Below the pieces are notes generated by a model, which saw nothing but the letters and a program-made list of their open reading frames with translations, was not told the DNA's origin and ran no database searches. From assembly GCA_020809705.1 (NCBI GenBank), contig CP085826.1, positions 6,138,001 through 6,202,000 of the forward strand: 64,000 bases of DNA, read 5' to 3'. How positions within the stretch are numbered: the stretch's first letter is position 1; each line of letters opens with the position of its first letter. The stretch is from Calonectria ilicicola (taxonomy: Eukaryota; Ascomycota; Sordariomycetes; Hypocreales; Nectriaceae). The position numbers and the translations under genes were made by a program. Shown piece by piece: positions 1 through 10,867 of the stretch.

Positions 1-1486
1 GACTTTCCGTATACAATGGCGGTTTTAAAGACATCCACAATGCTTCGGTGAATAGCGTTACACTGGACAGGAATTTCCAGGTTAGCAATCACAAAATCCG
101 GCGGGATGTGACGGTGTCCAGCCGTTCGCATGGGGGGGGGGGGACGGGAAAGGGTCATCGCTGGGAGCCAACTTACAAAATCCTCAACCGTGCAACGCGT
201 GCTTCGGAGAACCACCGGTTGCGTGTAGTCCGGCTGCTTGCCCTTGGGTTTTGTGTACACACGAACTAGGTTCAGTTTGTCCCACATAGCCTCCATGAGC
301 TCATCAATGTTCCACCCGTGCTCCGAACTAATGGGTACTGCGTTGGGGATACGATACAGGAGATCCAACTCCTCAATGCTGATTGAGTCAATCTTGTTTA
401 GGCAGTAAACCACTGGGATGTAACTGCGGTAGATGTCAGCACTTTCCGGACCGAGCTCCAGTTTTGGCATTCATCCCATACCTTCGACTTCGGGCCTCAA
501 GAATATCAATCAGGTCGTCAACGGTTGCGTCACATCGAATGGTAATATCGGCTGAATTGATTCTATACTCGCTCATGACAGCCTTGATTTCATCGTGGCC
601 AATATGTGTCAGGGGCACAGTGCTGGTAATGTTCAAGCCGCCCTTATCCTTCTTCTTGAAGGTAATGTTCGGGGGCTCTTTGTTGATGCGAATACCGAAA
701 CCTTCCAATTCGGCCTCGATAACCCGCTTGTCAGTTAGCGGCTTGTTGACGTCCAAGACAATGAAGATCAGATGGCACGTCTTGGCGACGGCAATGACCT
801 GTCGACCACGTCCTCGACCATCCTTGGCTCCCTCGATGATTCCAGGAAGGTCGATGATTTGCAAGGGTGCGCCTAAGCCACCCAAGGTCAGCAATTCCAC
901 GTCTCGGAATCAGTGTTGGTTGGGGTATGATGCTACATGGGCGGCACGCCCTGAGGAGCGGGCAAATGGAAGGGCCAACGGGCGAGACCCGGTGTGGGAA
1001 GAACTAACCATTGTAGACGACCTGGCCAGGCACCGACGTCAGAGTTGTGAACTCGTACGCAGCGGCCTCAGAGTGTTGGCCCGTCAGGCGGCTCATGAGG
1101 GTACTCTTGCCAACCGAAGGGAAGCCAATGAAGCCGATACTGGCAACACCAGTCCTGGCCACATCGAATCCAGCTCCACCTCCACCACCGCCTCCCGTGG
1201 GAGTCAATAGCTCTCGCTTGAGCTTGGCCAATTTGGCCTTGAGCTGACCCAGATGATACGATGTCGCCTTGTTCTTCTGGGTCTTGGCCATCTGTTGGGG
1301 CGGGTTAGAACGACCGAGAACGGGGGAAGGGTCGGGGGCGGGCGGGGTGCCTGTGTCTCGTCCAAAGCGCTCCCACGATCAACATACTTCGGCCTCAATT
1401 TCCTTGATCTATGGGTTTCCATGATTAGCGACGGGTGATGGGATGGTGCGACCTGGGCGACGAACCTTTTCCACGGTGGTCGACAT
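1..1486 (-). CDS. RBG1: DRG-family GTPase, Rbg1/DRG1 type (3' end beyond window)
   Basis: Developmentally regulated GTP-binding protein 1. The family binds translating ribosomes with a DFRP partner (Tma46/DFRP1 in other eukaryotes) in the cytosol. Exons, in reading order, are 1486-1466, 1408-1388, 1291-1009, 872-482, 423-177 and 62-1, with the reading frame still open at the window edge. All five introns have GT and AG ends and the joined frame is continuous. The protein starts MSTTVEKIKEIEAEMAKTQ, followed by the P-loop GFPSVGKST, the G3 motif DLPG, the family stretch [15 protein letters not shown], the G4 motif NKID and a TGS-like end ([11 protein letters not shown]). It aligns closely with the yeast Rbg1 family throughout. 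A glycine run (GGGGGGGAG) precedes the G domain. The first ATG-containing exons are tiny (21 nt each). Only the last few dozen residues are missing. The identification is secure; the exact exon ends are inferred from consensus. Confidence 0.93.
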
Positions 1487-2982
1487 GGTGGCGGTTGGTT
1501 AGCTTTGCTGGCCAAGGGTGGTTCAGGCGCTGCCGCTGGATGGATCTTGCTGTTCGAGGCTTCCTATGTCTGAGTCGAACGAGTGGCGGAGCTCGGATCA
1601 GTCGTCGGTCTAAATCGTTGCGGGCGGTTCGACGTTGGAAGTCCTTGTGATGCAAATCGTGCGTGTTGTGGTGAGTATTCAATGGTGGGGTAAATTTTTT
1701 GGCCAAGCAAAGTTGTGATGTGTGATGTCAGTCGGTGCTTGGGCCCACAACGGGCAATCCTTTTTTTTTTTTTTTGCCTCCGGCTCTATCGTGAGGTAAT
1801 CCTTCCAACACGCACCGACCTCAAAGCAACCATAGCTCGGCTAACACTGGCGGCAAAAAAAGTAAAAGAAGAGAAAAATAATAGGGACGTAGTTCTAGTA
1901 AACCAACACCTGTTCTCCAGGCATCAATGAGCCCCTCCTGTCCTGCCTTCATTTCCTGGCTGCTCCATTTTTTTTTCGGCCTCAGCACTCATCCACCGTC
2001 CATCGTGTCTAGATCGCCCCCTCTCCCGTTGATGTTGGCGCGCGCTTAGTCTCTGTCTCGCACTGCTCAGGGCATAGAAGCACCGAATACGAGCCTTGGA
2101 CACTATGCTTAATCTCTAGATTCAGGAGAGGTGAAAAGCACCTGACATGCAATGCAGCTATCCCGTGCCGGCAGGCTCGCCCCAAACCCACGATCACCAC
2201 ACGCGGCCTGCATCACACGTTGCTTCTTCTATGATTCGTACCGTCGTCGTATCATCACCAGTCACCTGAGACACACTCCCATAGGCGATGGGATACACAG
2301 TGCTCCACGCAAATCCATATCCTAACGCGGCCATGAGAAAAGTTATAGCCCATAGCCCAAACAAGTACGCATGAATGGTAAAACGCAATCCTAGGCTTTG
2401 GACTACTTAGCTTCGCATTAGGTTGTTTTGCTTGTTTCCCAATTCACTACTAGGTTTCCTAGACTAAGTCTGGTGATCATGTGCTATAATATTTTTTTCC
2501 TCTTAAAATTCACTTGAAACAGTCTTGACCGTCTGTTTGTAATCACTGTTTCATTGTATTGCCCACGGCCGTGGGCATGGGTCATGTTGGTCTTGAGCCA
2601 TCCCATTGCACTATGTATATATGTAATTTTATCATGTTCGCCTTGGACATCGCCATCTGAACAGTAGGTTCCCGCGGCTTTGTACTCTTCCAAGTTCGTC
2701 ATCCAAAACCTTGCCAAGTTCGTCCTCGAGCGCCTGTTGCCCACGTTGTATCCCAACCTGTTCCTCTCGAGGGGCCAATATAGCCCCCCTCAACAAGCGT
2801 CCGTTCCCAGACCCCCTCCCCCCAAAAAAGTTGCAATAACAAAGAAACCAGACAAGTGCATGTGTCTGCCTGTGCCTGCGCCTTGCATAATCGTTACCCT
2901 AACAAAGAGAATCTTAAACTGATATAGTATAACACTTCTTGTCCATCGTTGTTGCTGTCCCCTGGCGACTTACATGTCGAGC
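1487..2982. other. Intergenic: DRG1 promoter side and Hos4-like 3' side
   Basis: No gene is supported here. The segment lies between the start of the DRG1 gene and the stop of the ankyrin gene, both on the minus strand, so it should hold the DRG1 promoter and 5' leader plus the 3' UTR of the ankyrin gene. It contains a 15-nt T run near 1760-1774 and several short open frames with no recognisable protein similarity. Confidence 0.6.
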
Positions 2983-5900
2983 TCAGGTCAAAGATCCATT
3001 CACTCCATTCGTCAAACCTCCATTCGTAGCCACGGGCTCATTAGTGGACCCGACAATCAAACTCTTCGTACTACCATTCGTGATGGATCTTGCCGGCGTG
3101 GCAGAATTCTGACTCATGGGAGAAGAGTGAATGCCGTTGACAAGCGGCGAACTCGCATGTCCATTGATAAGGTGTTCCAGACCTTGTTCCATGCAAATGC
3201 GCACGTATTCGGGATCATCTGGATAGACTTGCACAAAGCCCCGCCGAGGAACACGTTTCTCGGGGAATGGTAACTTGCTCGTTTGATGTAGCGAGGGCAA
3301 ATCCTCGCTCACCATTTCTCCATTTATATAGTACTTGGACCGGGGAGCAAATCCGTGATATCGGTTCACATCTGGGTCGGACTTCCATTTTTGTGTTGCC
3401 TTCCAACCGAAACCTTGAGCCTCCGACTCCATCAGTTCACGGTATTCAACACCAAGCTGAATATTCCGTAGGTGTGGAATATTAGGGACAGTATACATCA
3501 AGTCTGATACCTGGAGGAAGAGAAAAATTAGCGGACATATCACCGCGGAGTCGGAGGGCAACATACCTTGACGAAAAACATGTTGGTGTTGAGGAACCTC
3601 TCCCAGGCTTCGTTTTTGAGTTTTTCCTTGGTCTGGAAGCGTAGAGAACACGGATCTTCTTCCCCATAATAGTTGGGAAGCTGGCGTCCAAGATCCCAGA
3701 GCTTCTCGGAAACAAGGGCGTAGAGTTTCCATTCTACTCGCCAAAGCGATTGTTTGGCAAGAGGAGACACAGGAATACGCTCCCAAGCAGTATCTAAAGC
3801 AGGGTTAGCTCAAGCATCAAGAACGATAAATGATAAACATACATCGTGAGAGATCGAGATCCTTCTCGCCAAGTAGAAGAGCAACATGGGTATTGAGAAC
3901 CCACTGTTCTCGGCCTTCTGGTGTTTGGTTGGCTTCGGGTTTGATGGTGTCGTATCGGACGCCCTGCATGCGCTTGAATCTCTCTGCGACGGAAGGGAGT
4001 CGCGGATTTGGGCACATATCGAGCCATCGAAGCAATGGAGGGAGCTTGTCCAGGCGCGTGCGTTCCTGCTCTTCCTGGATCCTCCTGAGTTCGGCTTCAC
4101 GAGCAGCCCGTTCAGCCCTTTTTCTCTCCACTTCCTCCCTATGGGCCCGTTCACGTCGCTCGCGCTCCTTTCGCTCTTCTTCTTCACGTTGCCGACGAGC
4201 CTCTTCGGCAGCCTCCCTCTCGAGTTGCTCACGGCGAAGTCGCTCTTCTTCCTCTCGTTGCTTACGCTCTTCCTCCTCCTTCTTCTTCCTCTCCTCTTCG
4301 AGCCTTCGCTTCTCCTCCTCCTCACGGCGTGCCTTTTCTTCAGCTTCACGTCGTTGCTTTTCTTCTTCCTCGCGGCGCTTTCGTTCCTCCTCTTCCTTCC
4401 GTCTTCGTTCAGTTTCGCGTTCTTCCTCCTCTTTCCGCTTCCTCTCCTCTTCCTTTCGCTTCTTTTCCTCCTCCTCGGCTTTCCTTCGAGCTTCCTCCTG
4501 CTCGCGTTTCTTTCTCTCCTCGGCATCAGCGCGCTTACGTTCCTCCTCTTCTTTTTTCTTCTTTGCCTCTTCTTGCTCTAAAAGCCGCTGCTTTTCAAGC
4601 TCAGCTTCCTTTTCGCGAGCCGCTTTGGCGTCAGCGTCATCTGAAGATTTAAGCTCAGCATCTGGCATCTCCACATCGTCTTCATGCTTCACATGAATTA
4701 GCTTCTCACTGCTGTTGGATCGAGTTGAGTCCCCGCGATGAAGGCGGGCTTCACGACGCTCATCATCGTGATTCTTGTTCGATTTGCCTAAAACCTTGGA
4801 TGATTCTTGGGCCAAACCCAACTTGCGGGGTCGTTCATCTGAGGACATTGAACGCTTCTTCTTCTCCTTAGCTTCACCTTCCAGGCGCCGTCGCTTCAGT
4901 GGAACTTCACTATCGTCCTTGTCGCCATTGCTCGGTCGGTCTGGTGTAATACTAGCACGGTGCCTCTTAGTTGATCCATCACCAGATACTACAATGCGAT
5001 CACGAGACTCGTCGCGTTTTAGCGCCTTGGTCCGATCATGGTACTTCTCTGACAACTTGTCACTCTTGTGCTTTTCTGGTGCCTCTTCGTGCTTTAAGTC
5101 ATGAGGGCTTGGTGGGTGATCCTTCAAAGACGAAGCGTTAGATGCCATGCTGGCACGGCGTTGTCTCTCTCGTTCTCTATGAAGTTCGCCCTTTGAAACG
5201 AGTTTTCTTCGCGGCTTGACAGATTCGCCGTCGGAGGAAATTCCAGCAGGGTCAGATTCCGTACGCTTTGTCTTGAGCTTTTTGTGAGAAACAGTAGGCG
5301 ACAGCTCGCGATCCGAGATATTAATGGAGGGAATTCGTTCTTCTTTTCGTGGCCTTCCGGGTCCACGCTTGGGAGGAGGATTGTCGCCGTGATTGGATGA
5401 TTCAGTTTTTCGCTTCTCTTTGGGACTCGTGAGTTTTGATGAGGTGATTTTCTTTTTGGGTTCGACTTCTCGCGCAGGGCTAGAGAGATGTCGCTTGTGT
5501 AGAAGAGTTTCCTCCTTGTCTTTTTCTTTCGCCTCAACTCGTCTCGCTCGCTTAGCATCTCGTTCTTCGCGATCCCTCTCTCGTTCCCGTCGGTTGGGGG
5601 ATTTGGTCTTGCTCGGGTCCTTATGGCTGCGCTTGTACTCGTCATATGCGTTCTTCAATAGTTGTTCTTCTTCCTTCCAATTTGTTCCTTGCCGTCGGCG
5701 AGCAATTTCATAGTAAGTTTCTCCCTTGATACGCCTAGTTGGGTCAAAACTTTGTTGTTCTAAGAGCAATTCAATGACTTTGATGTTCTCCTGTCCAATA
5801 GCTGCCAAGATAGGCGTTGCAACATCTGGTTGCATAGAAGATATAGGGGCTGGGTCTGAGCTCGCTCCGCCCAGCCCAAGAAGTAGTTGGATGACCAAAT

Positions 5901-7590
5901 CATGGCCTCCTCTTGCGGCGGCAACCATTGATTCAGGATCATCAAAACCCTCCTTGACTTGGAGAATTCGAGCAACGGTTTCCTCGTCACCGCGACCAGC
6001 AGCTTGTCGGAGAGTTTTTTCGTCTAGGGGCATGTATAATAAATCGTTTCTAGTTTTGGTTGCTCGTACAGTTCCAGTTCTGCGCCCAGCATGTCCAGTG
6101 GCGGGAGATTGGCGAGGACTGTCAGGTGCGTGGGAGTCTCTGGCGTCATGATAGTCGTGATGCGAGTGGCGGTCTTCAGACGTCCGTTGTCGTCCACCAA
6201 ACCGCTTCTTGGCCTCGAGTAGAGCCGCTCGTATCTCTTCAGCATTTTCGGTGTCCTCGCTTACTCTGTCGATGGGCTCTTCTCCGTTGACATTGGCTTT
6301 CCGGGGGTTGACACCAGCATCCAGCAAAAGTTTGACAACTTCTAAATGGCCATTATCGACTGCATCTAGTAATGGAGTGTCTTTATCGTAGTTGACGCAG
6401 TCCAAATTACACCCAGCGTCGATTAGAAGCTTCACGATATCTTCGCATCCATTAATTGCGGCAATCTGGAGAGGGGTGTTTCCCGCGTAGTCGGCCACAT
6501 TCAAATCCTCGGGTCTCTCTCCAAGCCGTTGCTTGGCACCTTCATATTCACCTCTTGCACAGGCGCGTGCTAAGAAGGTTTGACCATGAGCATCCAGGTG
6601 CTTCTTATGTGGTGCCATTTTTGCGGGAGACGCATTTGATTCGGAGGTAGAAGGAGCTGCGATACCACGAAGCTTGGAGCTGCGAGGATGTGGGCTCCCA
6701 CTAGCAGAAGATTCATCAGAGTGATAATCCATTGGCTGCAGAGGAGTCGGGAGGCGCTTTTTCTTCTGGCCGAGGCCGTTAGAGGAAAGAGAAGGCAGTT
6801 GGGAAGAAGTACTGCGGCGGTGAGTTCGAGCTTGAGGAGAAATAGAGCGAGAATCATGGTGCGACTTTGATGTGGGCTTCACCTCCTTGTGCACACGAGC
6901 CAAATCGATGCCTGCACTGGTAGTCCGCTGGCGCCTAACCTTGCGGGTGTCGCCCTCGTCATCAGAGTCTTGCTTGAGAACTTTTCGTTTGTGCGGGAGC
7001 GGACGTTCGCCGGACTTGAGCTTGTCGCGCAGGGTCGTCTTGGGTGGCTTCGGGTGAGAGTGGTCAGAATCCGATGATGAGCGGGGGTCATCGGAACGTC
7101 GACGGTGTTTATGCTGCTGCGGTGGGGATGCGGGTGCAGAGCTCAAACCACTCGAGATGTCCTTACTTCGCAGCTGCTTTTCCCGTTCAAGGGCGCCTGA
7201 CAACCGCTTTTTCTTGACGGCTTCGATGAGGCGATTAGGGGCAGAGGGCTTTTCGGCGTCGTGAGAGGCGGGGGCTTTAGACGAGGCCCTCGCGGCGTCG
7301 GCGTCACCATCGCTCTTGTCCTCCTGTCTCACCTTGCGGACCTTTGAGGGCGAGTGGCCGTCTTTACCAGGAAGAACAATAGTCTCGGCGTCGGAATCGC
7401 GGTCTTCGGGGGCATCTTGGTCGGGGGCGACAGCGTGAATCGTGGACGAGCGCGGGCCCTTGGAAGGGGAGGCGGGTCTGGGGCTCACGGGCGCGGGTTG
7501 GGAGAAAGTCTCGGTGCGTTGGCCAGGCCGCTGAGGGGAAGCGCCAGCAGGCCTCGTCTGGTCGGACTGGGCAGCATTCTGCGCATCCAT
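2983..7590 (-). CDS. Ankyrin-repeat protein, Hos4-like (Set3 deacetylase complex subunit)
   Basis: A nuclear ankyrin protein resembling fungal Hos4, a subunit of the Set3 histone-deacetylase complex. Exons are 7590-3843, 3793-3567 and 3510-2983, giving about 1,500 residues. The start MDAQNAAQSDQ is the first ATG of the open frame; an open stretch upstream to 8121 has no ATG. Order of parts: a Ser/Pro/basic N-terminus; ankyrin repeats at about 335-440 (GNTPLQIAAINGCEDIVKLL, then DTPLLDAVDNGHLEVVKLLL); a second ankyrin group at about 515-625; a long Lys/Ser-rich linker with an AT-hook-like KRGPGRPRK; an extremely charged Glu/Lys/Arg helix at about 1000-1180; and a conserved C-terminal region (LLRWLDMCPNPRLPS, then SLWRVEWKLYALVSEKLWDLG) ending in an Asn/Gly/Ser tail. 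Introns are 3794-3842 and 3511-3566. The Hos4 assignment rests on architecture and remembered similarity, so the role in the complex is inference. Confidence 0.8.
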
Positions 7591-8909
7591 ATCATTTACC
7601 TGCGAGGAGAACGAGTAGCTACCACCATCCTGGAGATGATGGCTAAGGTCGGCAAGAGAGGGGCGATTGATTCGCGTCGACGAGGTTGGGGTGCCGGACA
7701 GGACGAACCCCCTATCGCTGGGCAGTGTGCGTGTTTGGCGTTTGGGGCGAGGAGGCGGCGTCGAGCAAGGCGCGGCCTGGCAAAACAGAACAGAGACGGG
7801 GGCGCGAGCGGGGGCAGAGGGCACCGCAAGGGCACGCGAGGGAGGAGAAGCGGTGCGGGAACTCGATGAGTCGTTTAGGCGTAGATGAGATGGATGGAAT
7901 GAATGCTGCAAGACTCGCGGGTTCGAAGCTGGACGAACCTTGATTGGGAATGACAGATGAAAACGGGACTTGGACCAAAGCCGCGAGACAAAGTCTGTCC
8001 TCCCAGTGCCTAGTGCTGGGCTGATGGCTGGGGACGCGTGATTGGCCGGTGGCGAGGGGGCGTACGGCGGCCCACAGCGACTCTGGCCGCACTTTCTGTT
8101 GGGCCAAAACACGCCCGACACTGTGTGTGTGGCCTATTGTGTGTGGCCTATGGCCTGTGACCTACAGCCTATAGCCTCTAGCCTCTAGCCTCGAGGCTCT
8201 CTAGGCGAGCTGTGGGCGGGCGGCGGGCGGGTCCACAGTGCTCGCTTTTAGTGGCTCCTCACCGCTACGAGCCCTGGGCCTGGCCATTCAGTAGGCACAG
8301 GGAAGCTCTAGAAGGACTCTCCCGTCCCCGTCCTTGCAGCTCGTACCTAGCGTGTTTTGCGTCTGTGTGTGCTGTGTAGAATATTAGCTTGGAGCTGCCT
8401 TGCATTAATTATCCCTTTTTTTTTTTATTCGAGATTTGTTTTTCCAAAGACCCGGCATTGATGGCCAATTAAACCAAAATTTCACCACCATTCAGCCTCC
8501 CGCAAATTGCTCTTCTCGCTGTGCATCATCTCATCATCCGCTCATCCCTGGCGGCGTTTCATCAGTCGTGTCGGCATTTCGCACAAGCAGGTAATCATCC
8601 CCTCCCTGCTGCCTGCAGCTCGGCCCCGGCAAAGACTTGGTTGCTTTCTCGTTAGCGGCACGTGTGCCACCGCCTGACTATCCCATTGCTTCCCAGCCCA
8701 GCTTCACTCTCGGTCGCGCGCCTTCGCCCCCCTGCTGTGCAGTTGTATCATGATCATCGCTCACGCATCCACAAACCGTCGGCTCCCCCGCCGTAAATAT
8801 TCGTGAAACATTGAATGGTCAAGCCTGCGTCCCCATCCCGGAGGCACGCATGCTCGTCATATTGTCACTGACAAAAACAACGCCCTGCTATCTCGCCTCA
8901 CTCTAGACG
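7591..8909. promoter_or_regulatory. Divergent promoter region between Hos4-like and ALKBH6-like genes
   Basis: The ankyrin gene leaves to the left from 7590 and the dioxygenase gene to the right from 8910, so this 1.3 kb serves as 5' region for both. An acceptor-like pyrimidine tract with CAG lies just before the ankyrin ATG (about 7598-7612), so a 5' UTR intron is possible. A poly-T run lies near 8415-8428. The segment 8121-8196 is a GGCCTAT/TAGCCTC short-repeat tract listed separately. No independent gene is seen. Confidence 0.6.
8121..8196. repeat. Degenerate 7-bp minisatellite (GCCTATx / GCCTCTA)
   Basis: A run of variants of a seven-base unit: GGCCTAT, GTGTGTG, GGCCTAT, GGCCTGT, GACCTAC, AGCCTAT, AGCCTCT, AGCCTCT, AGCCTCG. 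It sits in the divergent promoter region. Copy number is small and units are imperfect. Confidence 0.7.
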
Positions 8910-9853
8910 ATGTCCCTCACCATGACACCATCCACGTCACAAACAAGCACCAACAGCAGCCACCACCACGGTGCAGATGCTGACAATAGTAATGGCGTCT
9001 CGCTTCCGTCGTCACTCAGCCAAGCCAGGATCGCTGCCCTGCCCCAAAGTGCTTTTTACATCCCCGACTTTATCACCGAGGACGAGGAGCAAGTCATCTT
9101 AGAAAAAGTGCGTGCTATGGCTTTCGGCGCACCAGGCCCGTCGCCACTGACCATGCGAGCCAGATTGCCACTGCCCCCAAGCCAAGGTGGAAGAATCTTA
9201 CTCACAGACGCCTCCAAACATGGCCCTCGGACCTTATCAATAACAGGCTACTTGACGCTCCTCTCCCCAACTGGCTCGAGAACCCGGTGGTCACCCGATT
9301 ATTGGCACTGCCCATTGAAGACTCACAGTCCCAGCCCAGTCACATGTTCAGTGAGAGCCCCCACAAGAGACCTAACCATGTCTTGATCAACGAGTATCCT
9401 CCAGGAATTGGTATAATGCCACACAAGTTAAGTAGATGAATGGTAAAAAATTTGCCCTACGCTACTAGATGCTCATCTTAAAAACAGGACGGCACCGCGT
9501 ACTGGCCTGTGGTGTGCACCGTGAGCCTTGGGGCGAGCCTGTGTCTGGATTTGTACCGCAGCAAGGAAGACGGTGCTCTGGACCCAAAGCCTGCTTGGAG
9601 AATTCTACAAGAGCCACGTAGTCTTCTCATTACAACTGACCAACTCTACACGGACTACCTCCATGGCATCGCCGATATTGAGGAGGACGTTGATCTGGGC
9701 GCCGACACCGTCGCCAACTGGTCACTGCTTCGCGATCCAAACGCATTCGCCAATGGCTGTAATGTCCGCCAAACCCGGACTAGCCTCACATATCGGGATG
9801 TGCTTGGCGTTTCAAAGGCCGCTAGCAAGCTTGGTATATTCATCAAGCGCTAG
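8910..9853 (+). CDS. AlkB-like Fe(II)/2-oxoglutarate dioxygenase, ALKBH6 type (splice-site anomaly)
   Basis: An AlkB-superfamily oxygenase resembling the ALKBH6 group, whose members use Fe(II), O2 and 2-oxoglutarate. Family-consistent exons are 8910-9107, 9164-9427 and 9488-9853, about 275 residues. After a Ser/Thr/His-rich N-terminus come SAFYIPDFITEDEEQVIL, then APKPRWKNLTHRRLQTWP, the iron-binding H-x-D in MPHKDGTAYWP, the distal histidine in YTDYLHGIADI, and the 2-oxoglutarate arginine region RQTRTSLTYRDV near the end. Intron 1 (9108-9163) is GT-AG. Intron 2 should lie at 9428-9487, but keeping the frame of H-x-D would need it to begin TTAAGT. The only nearby GT (9427) is one base out of phase, and other GT-AG pairings meet a stop or lose the aspartate. 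Either one G is missing here (assembly or real) or splicing is non-canonical. The gene ends 12 bp before the opposing polyprenol reductase stop. Confidence 0.82.
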
Positions 9854-9865
9854 ATGGGTCATGTG

Positions 9866-10867
9866 CTAGAATACAAAGGGTATCATAATCCACCTTCCAG
9901 CTACTTTGTCTGCTCCAAACTTTTCCGCATACCATTTCTTTGTTCCCGCTGCTGTTGCACCCAGGTTTACGGCCACGAATAAAAGTCCCAGGAGCACGGT
10001 TGTGTTGAATACTCGGCTCGGTGGCGCAGAGCCCCAGGCAATGGCCAGGTAGAGAAGGCATTCGCAAGTGTAGTGCGGGCAAACAAAATAGCGGAACCAG
10101 CCCTGGTCTGGGAGTGTGTACTTTTTCAGACTCGCCAAATGGCGATGGCACTCATTTTGCTTCAAACAGGCAGCAAAGTACAAGGCCATGGCCAATGGCA
10201 TCTTCTTGGTCAGTAATTGGCCCTGGTTGGGGTTGGGAGATTTCCACGATTCCAGTATCGCACCTAAACTTCATCGTCAGTGAAGGATCGGAACATGGAA
10301 AGCTGATGACATACCTGAACCCTCGATCCACACCGACGCACTCATGAAGGCGTAATAGGATATGCCGAGGGCCCAGTGAACAGCCCACATGGGCGATAAG
10401 CCTGGCTTAGACACCCACAGACTCTCGTAGAATCTCCTCGCGCCTTGCAGGGCCATCAAAATCCAGGCCATGTAAACTTGCCCCAGCTCCATAGACGGTC
10501 CTCCAGCATGACTCACCTGCAGCTGAGCCATGGCCTTCATGAGGCTGCCCCTCTGAAAGTACTGCCACGCCCAGACGGCAGAGAAGGACAGAGACACGAC
10601 GTAGAAATGCAGAAACCAAGAGTGTGGCACTTGTCCAAAATTAGTCAGCTGGGTCACCAACTCCCCAATGGCACCCTGGCTCTGTTTCGGTTGCTGCTGA
10701 TTGTCCTTGGGTCGGCGAGCGCCGTAGTTCATTAGAGCGCTTCGGACCTCGCTGGGGAGGGACTGAATGGCGATGATCAGACCAGAGGCCAGCATGTAAA
10801 ACATCTGACACCACTGTGATGGCGGCAGGGAGAGGGCCGACCGGACCAGCGCGTTGATGGTATCCAT
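9866..10867 (-). CDS. DFG10: Polyprenol reductase, DFG10/SRD5A3 family
   Basis: An ER-membrane steroid 5-alpha-reductase-like enzyme. The family reduces the alpha-isoprene unit of polyprenol on the way to dolichol for N-glycosylation. Exons are 10867-10315 and 10263-9866, joined across a 51-nt GT-AG intron (10264-10314), giving 316 residues, close to human SRD5A3 (318). Several hydrophobic segments are visible (MFYMLASGLIIAIQS; WFLHFYVVSLSFSAVWAW; VFNTTVLLGLLFVAVNLGA). Family motifs are VPHSWFLHFYVVS, ARRFYESLWVS and the C-terminal block KWYAEKFGADKVAGRWIMIPFVF. An NQQQPKQSQ-type polar loop lies near residue 55. The stop codon is only 12 bp from the stop of the convergent AlkB-like gene, so the two 3' UTRs must overlap. 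The family is secure; the substrate is inferred. Confidence 0.9.

Noticed and set aside
383..1210. Plus-strand open frame of 275 codons
   Set aside because: It is antisense to the DRG1 exons, which match a conserved family.
7591..8121. Open extension of 177 codons upstream of the Hos4-like start
   Set aside because: It contains no ATG and ends next to an acceptor-like CAG; it is more likely leader or intron.
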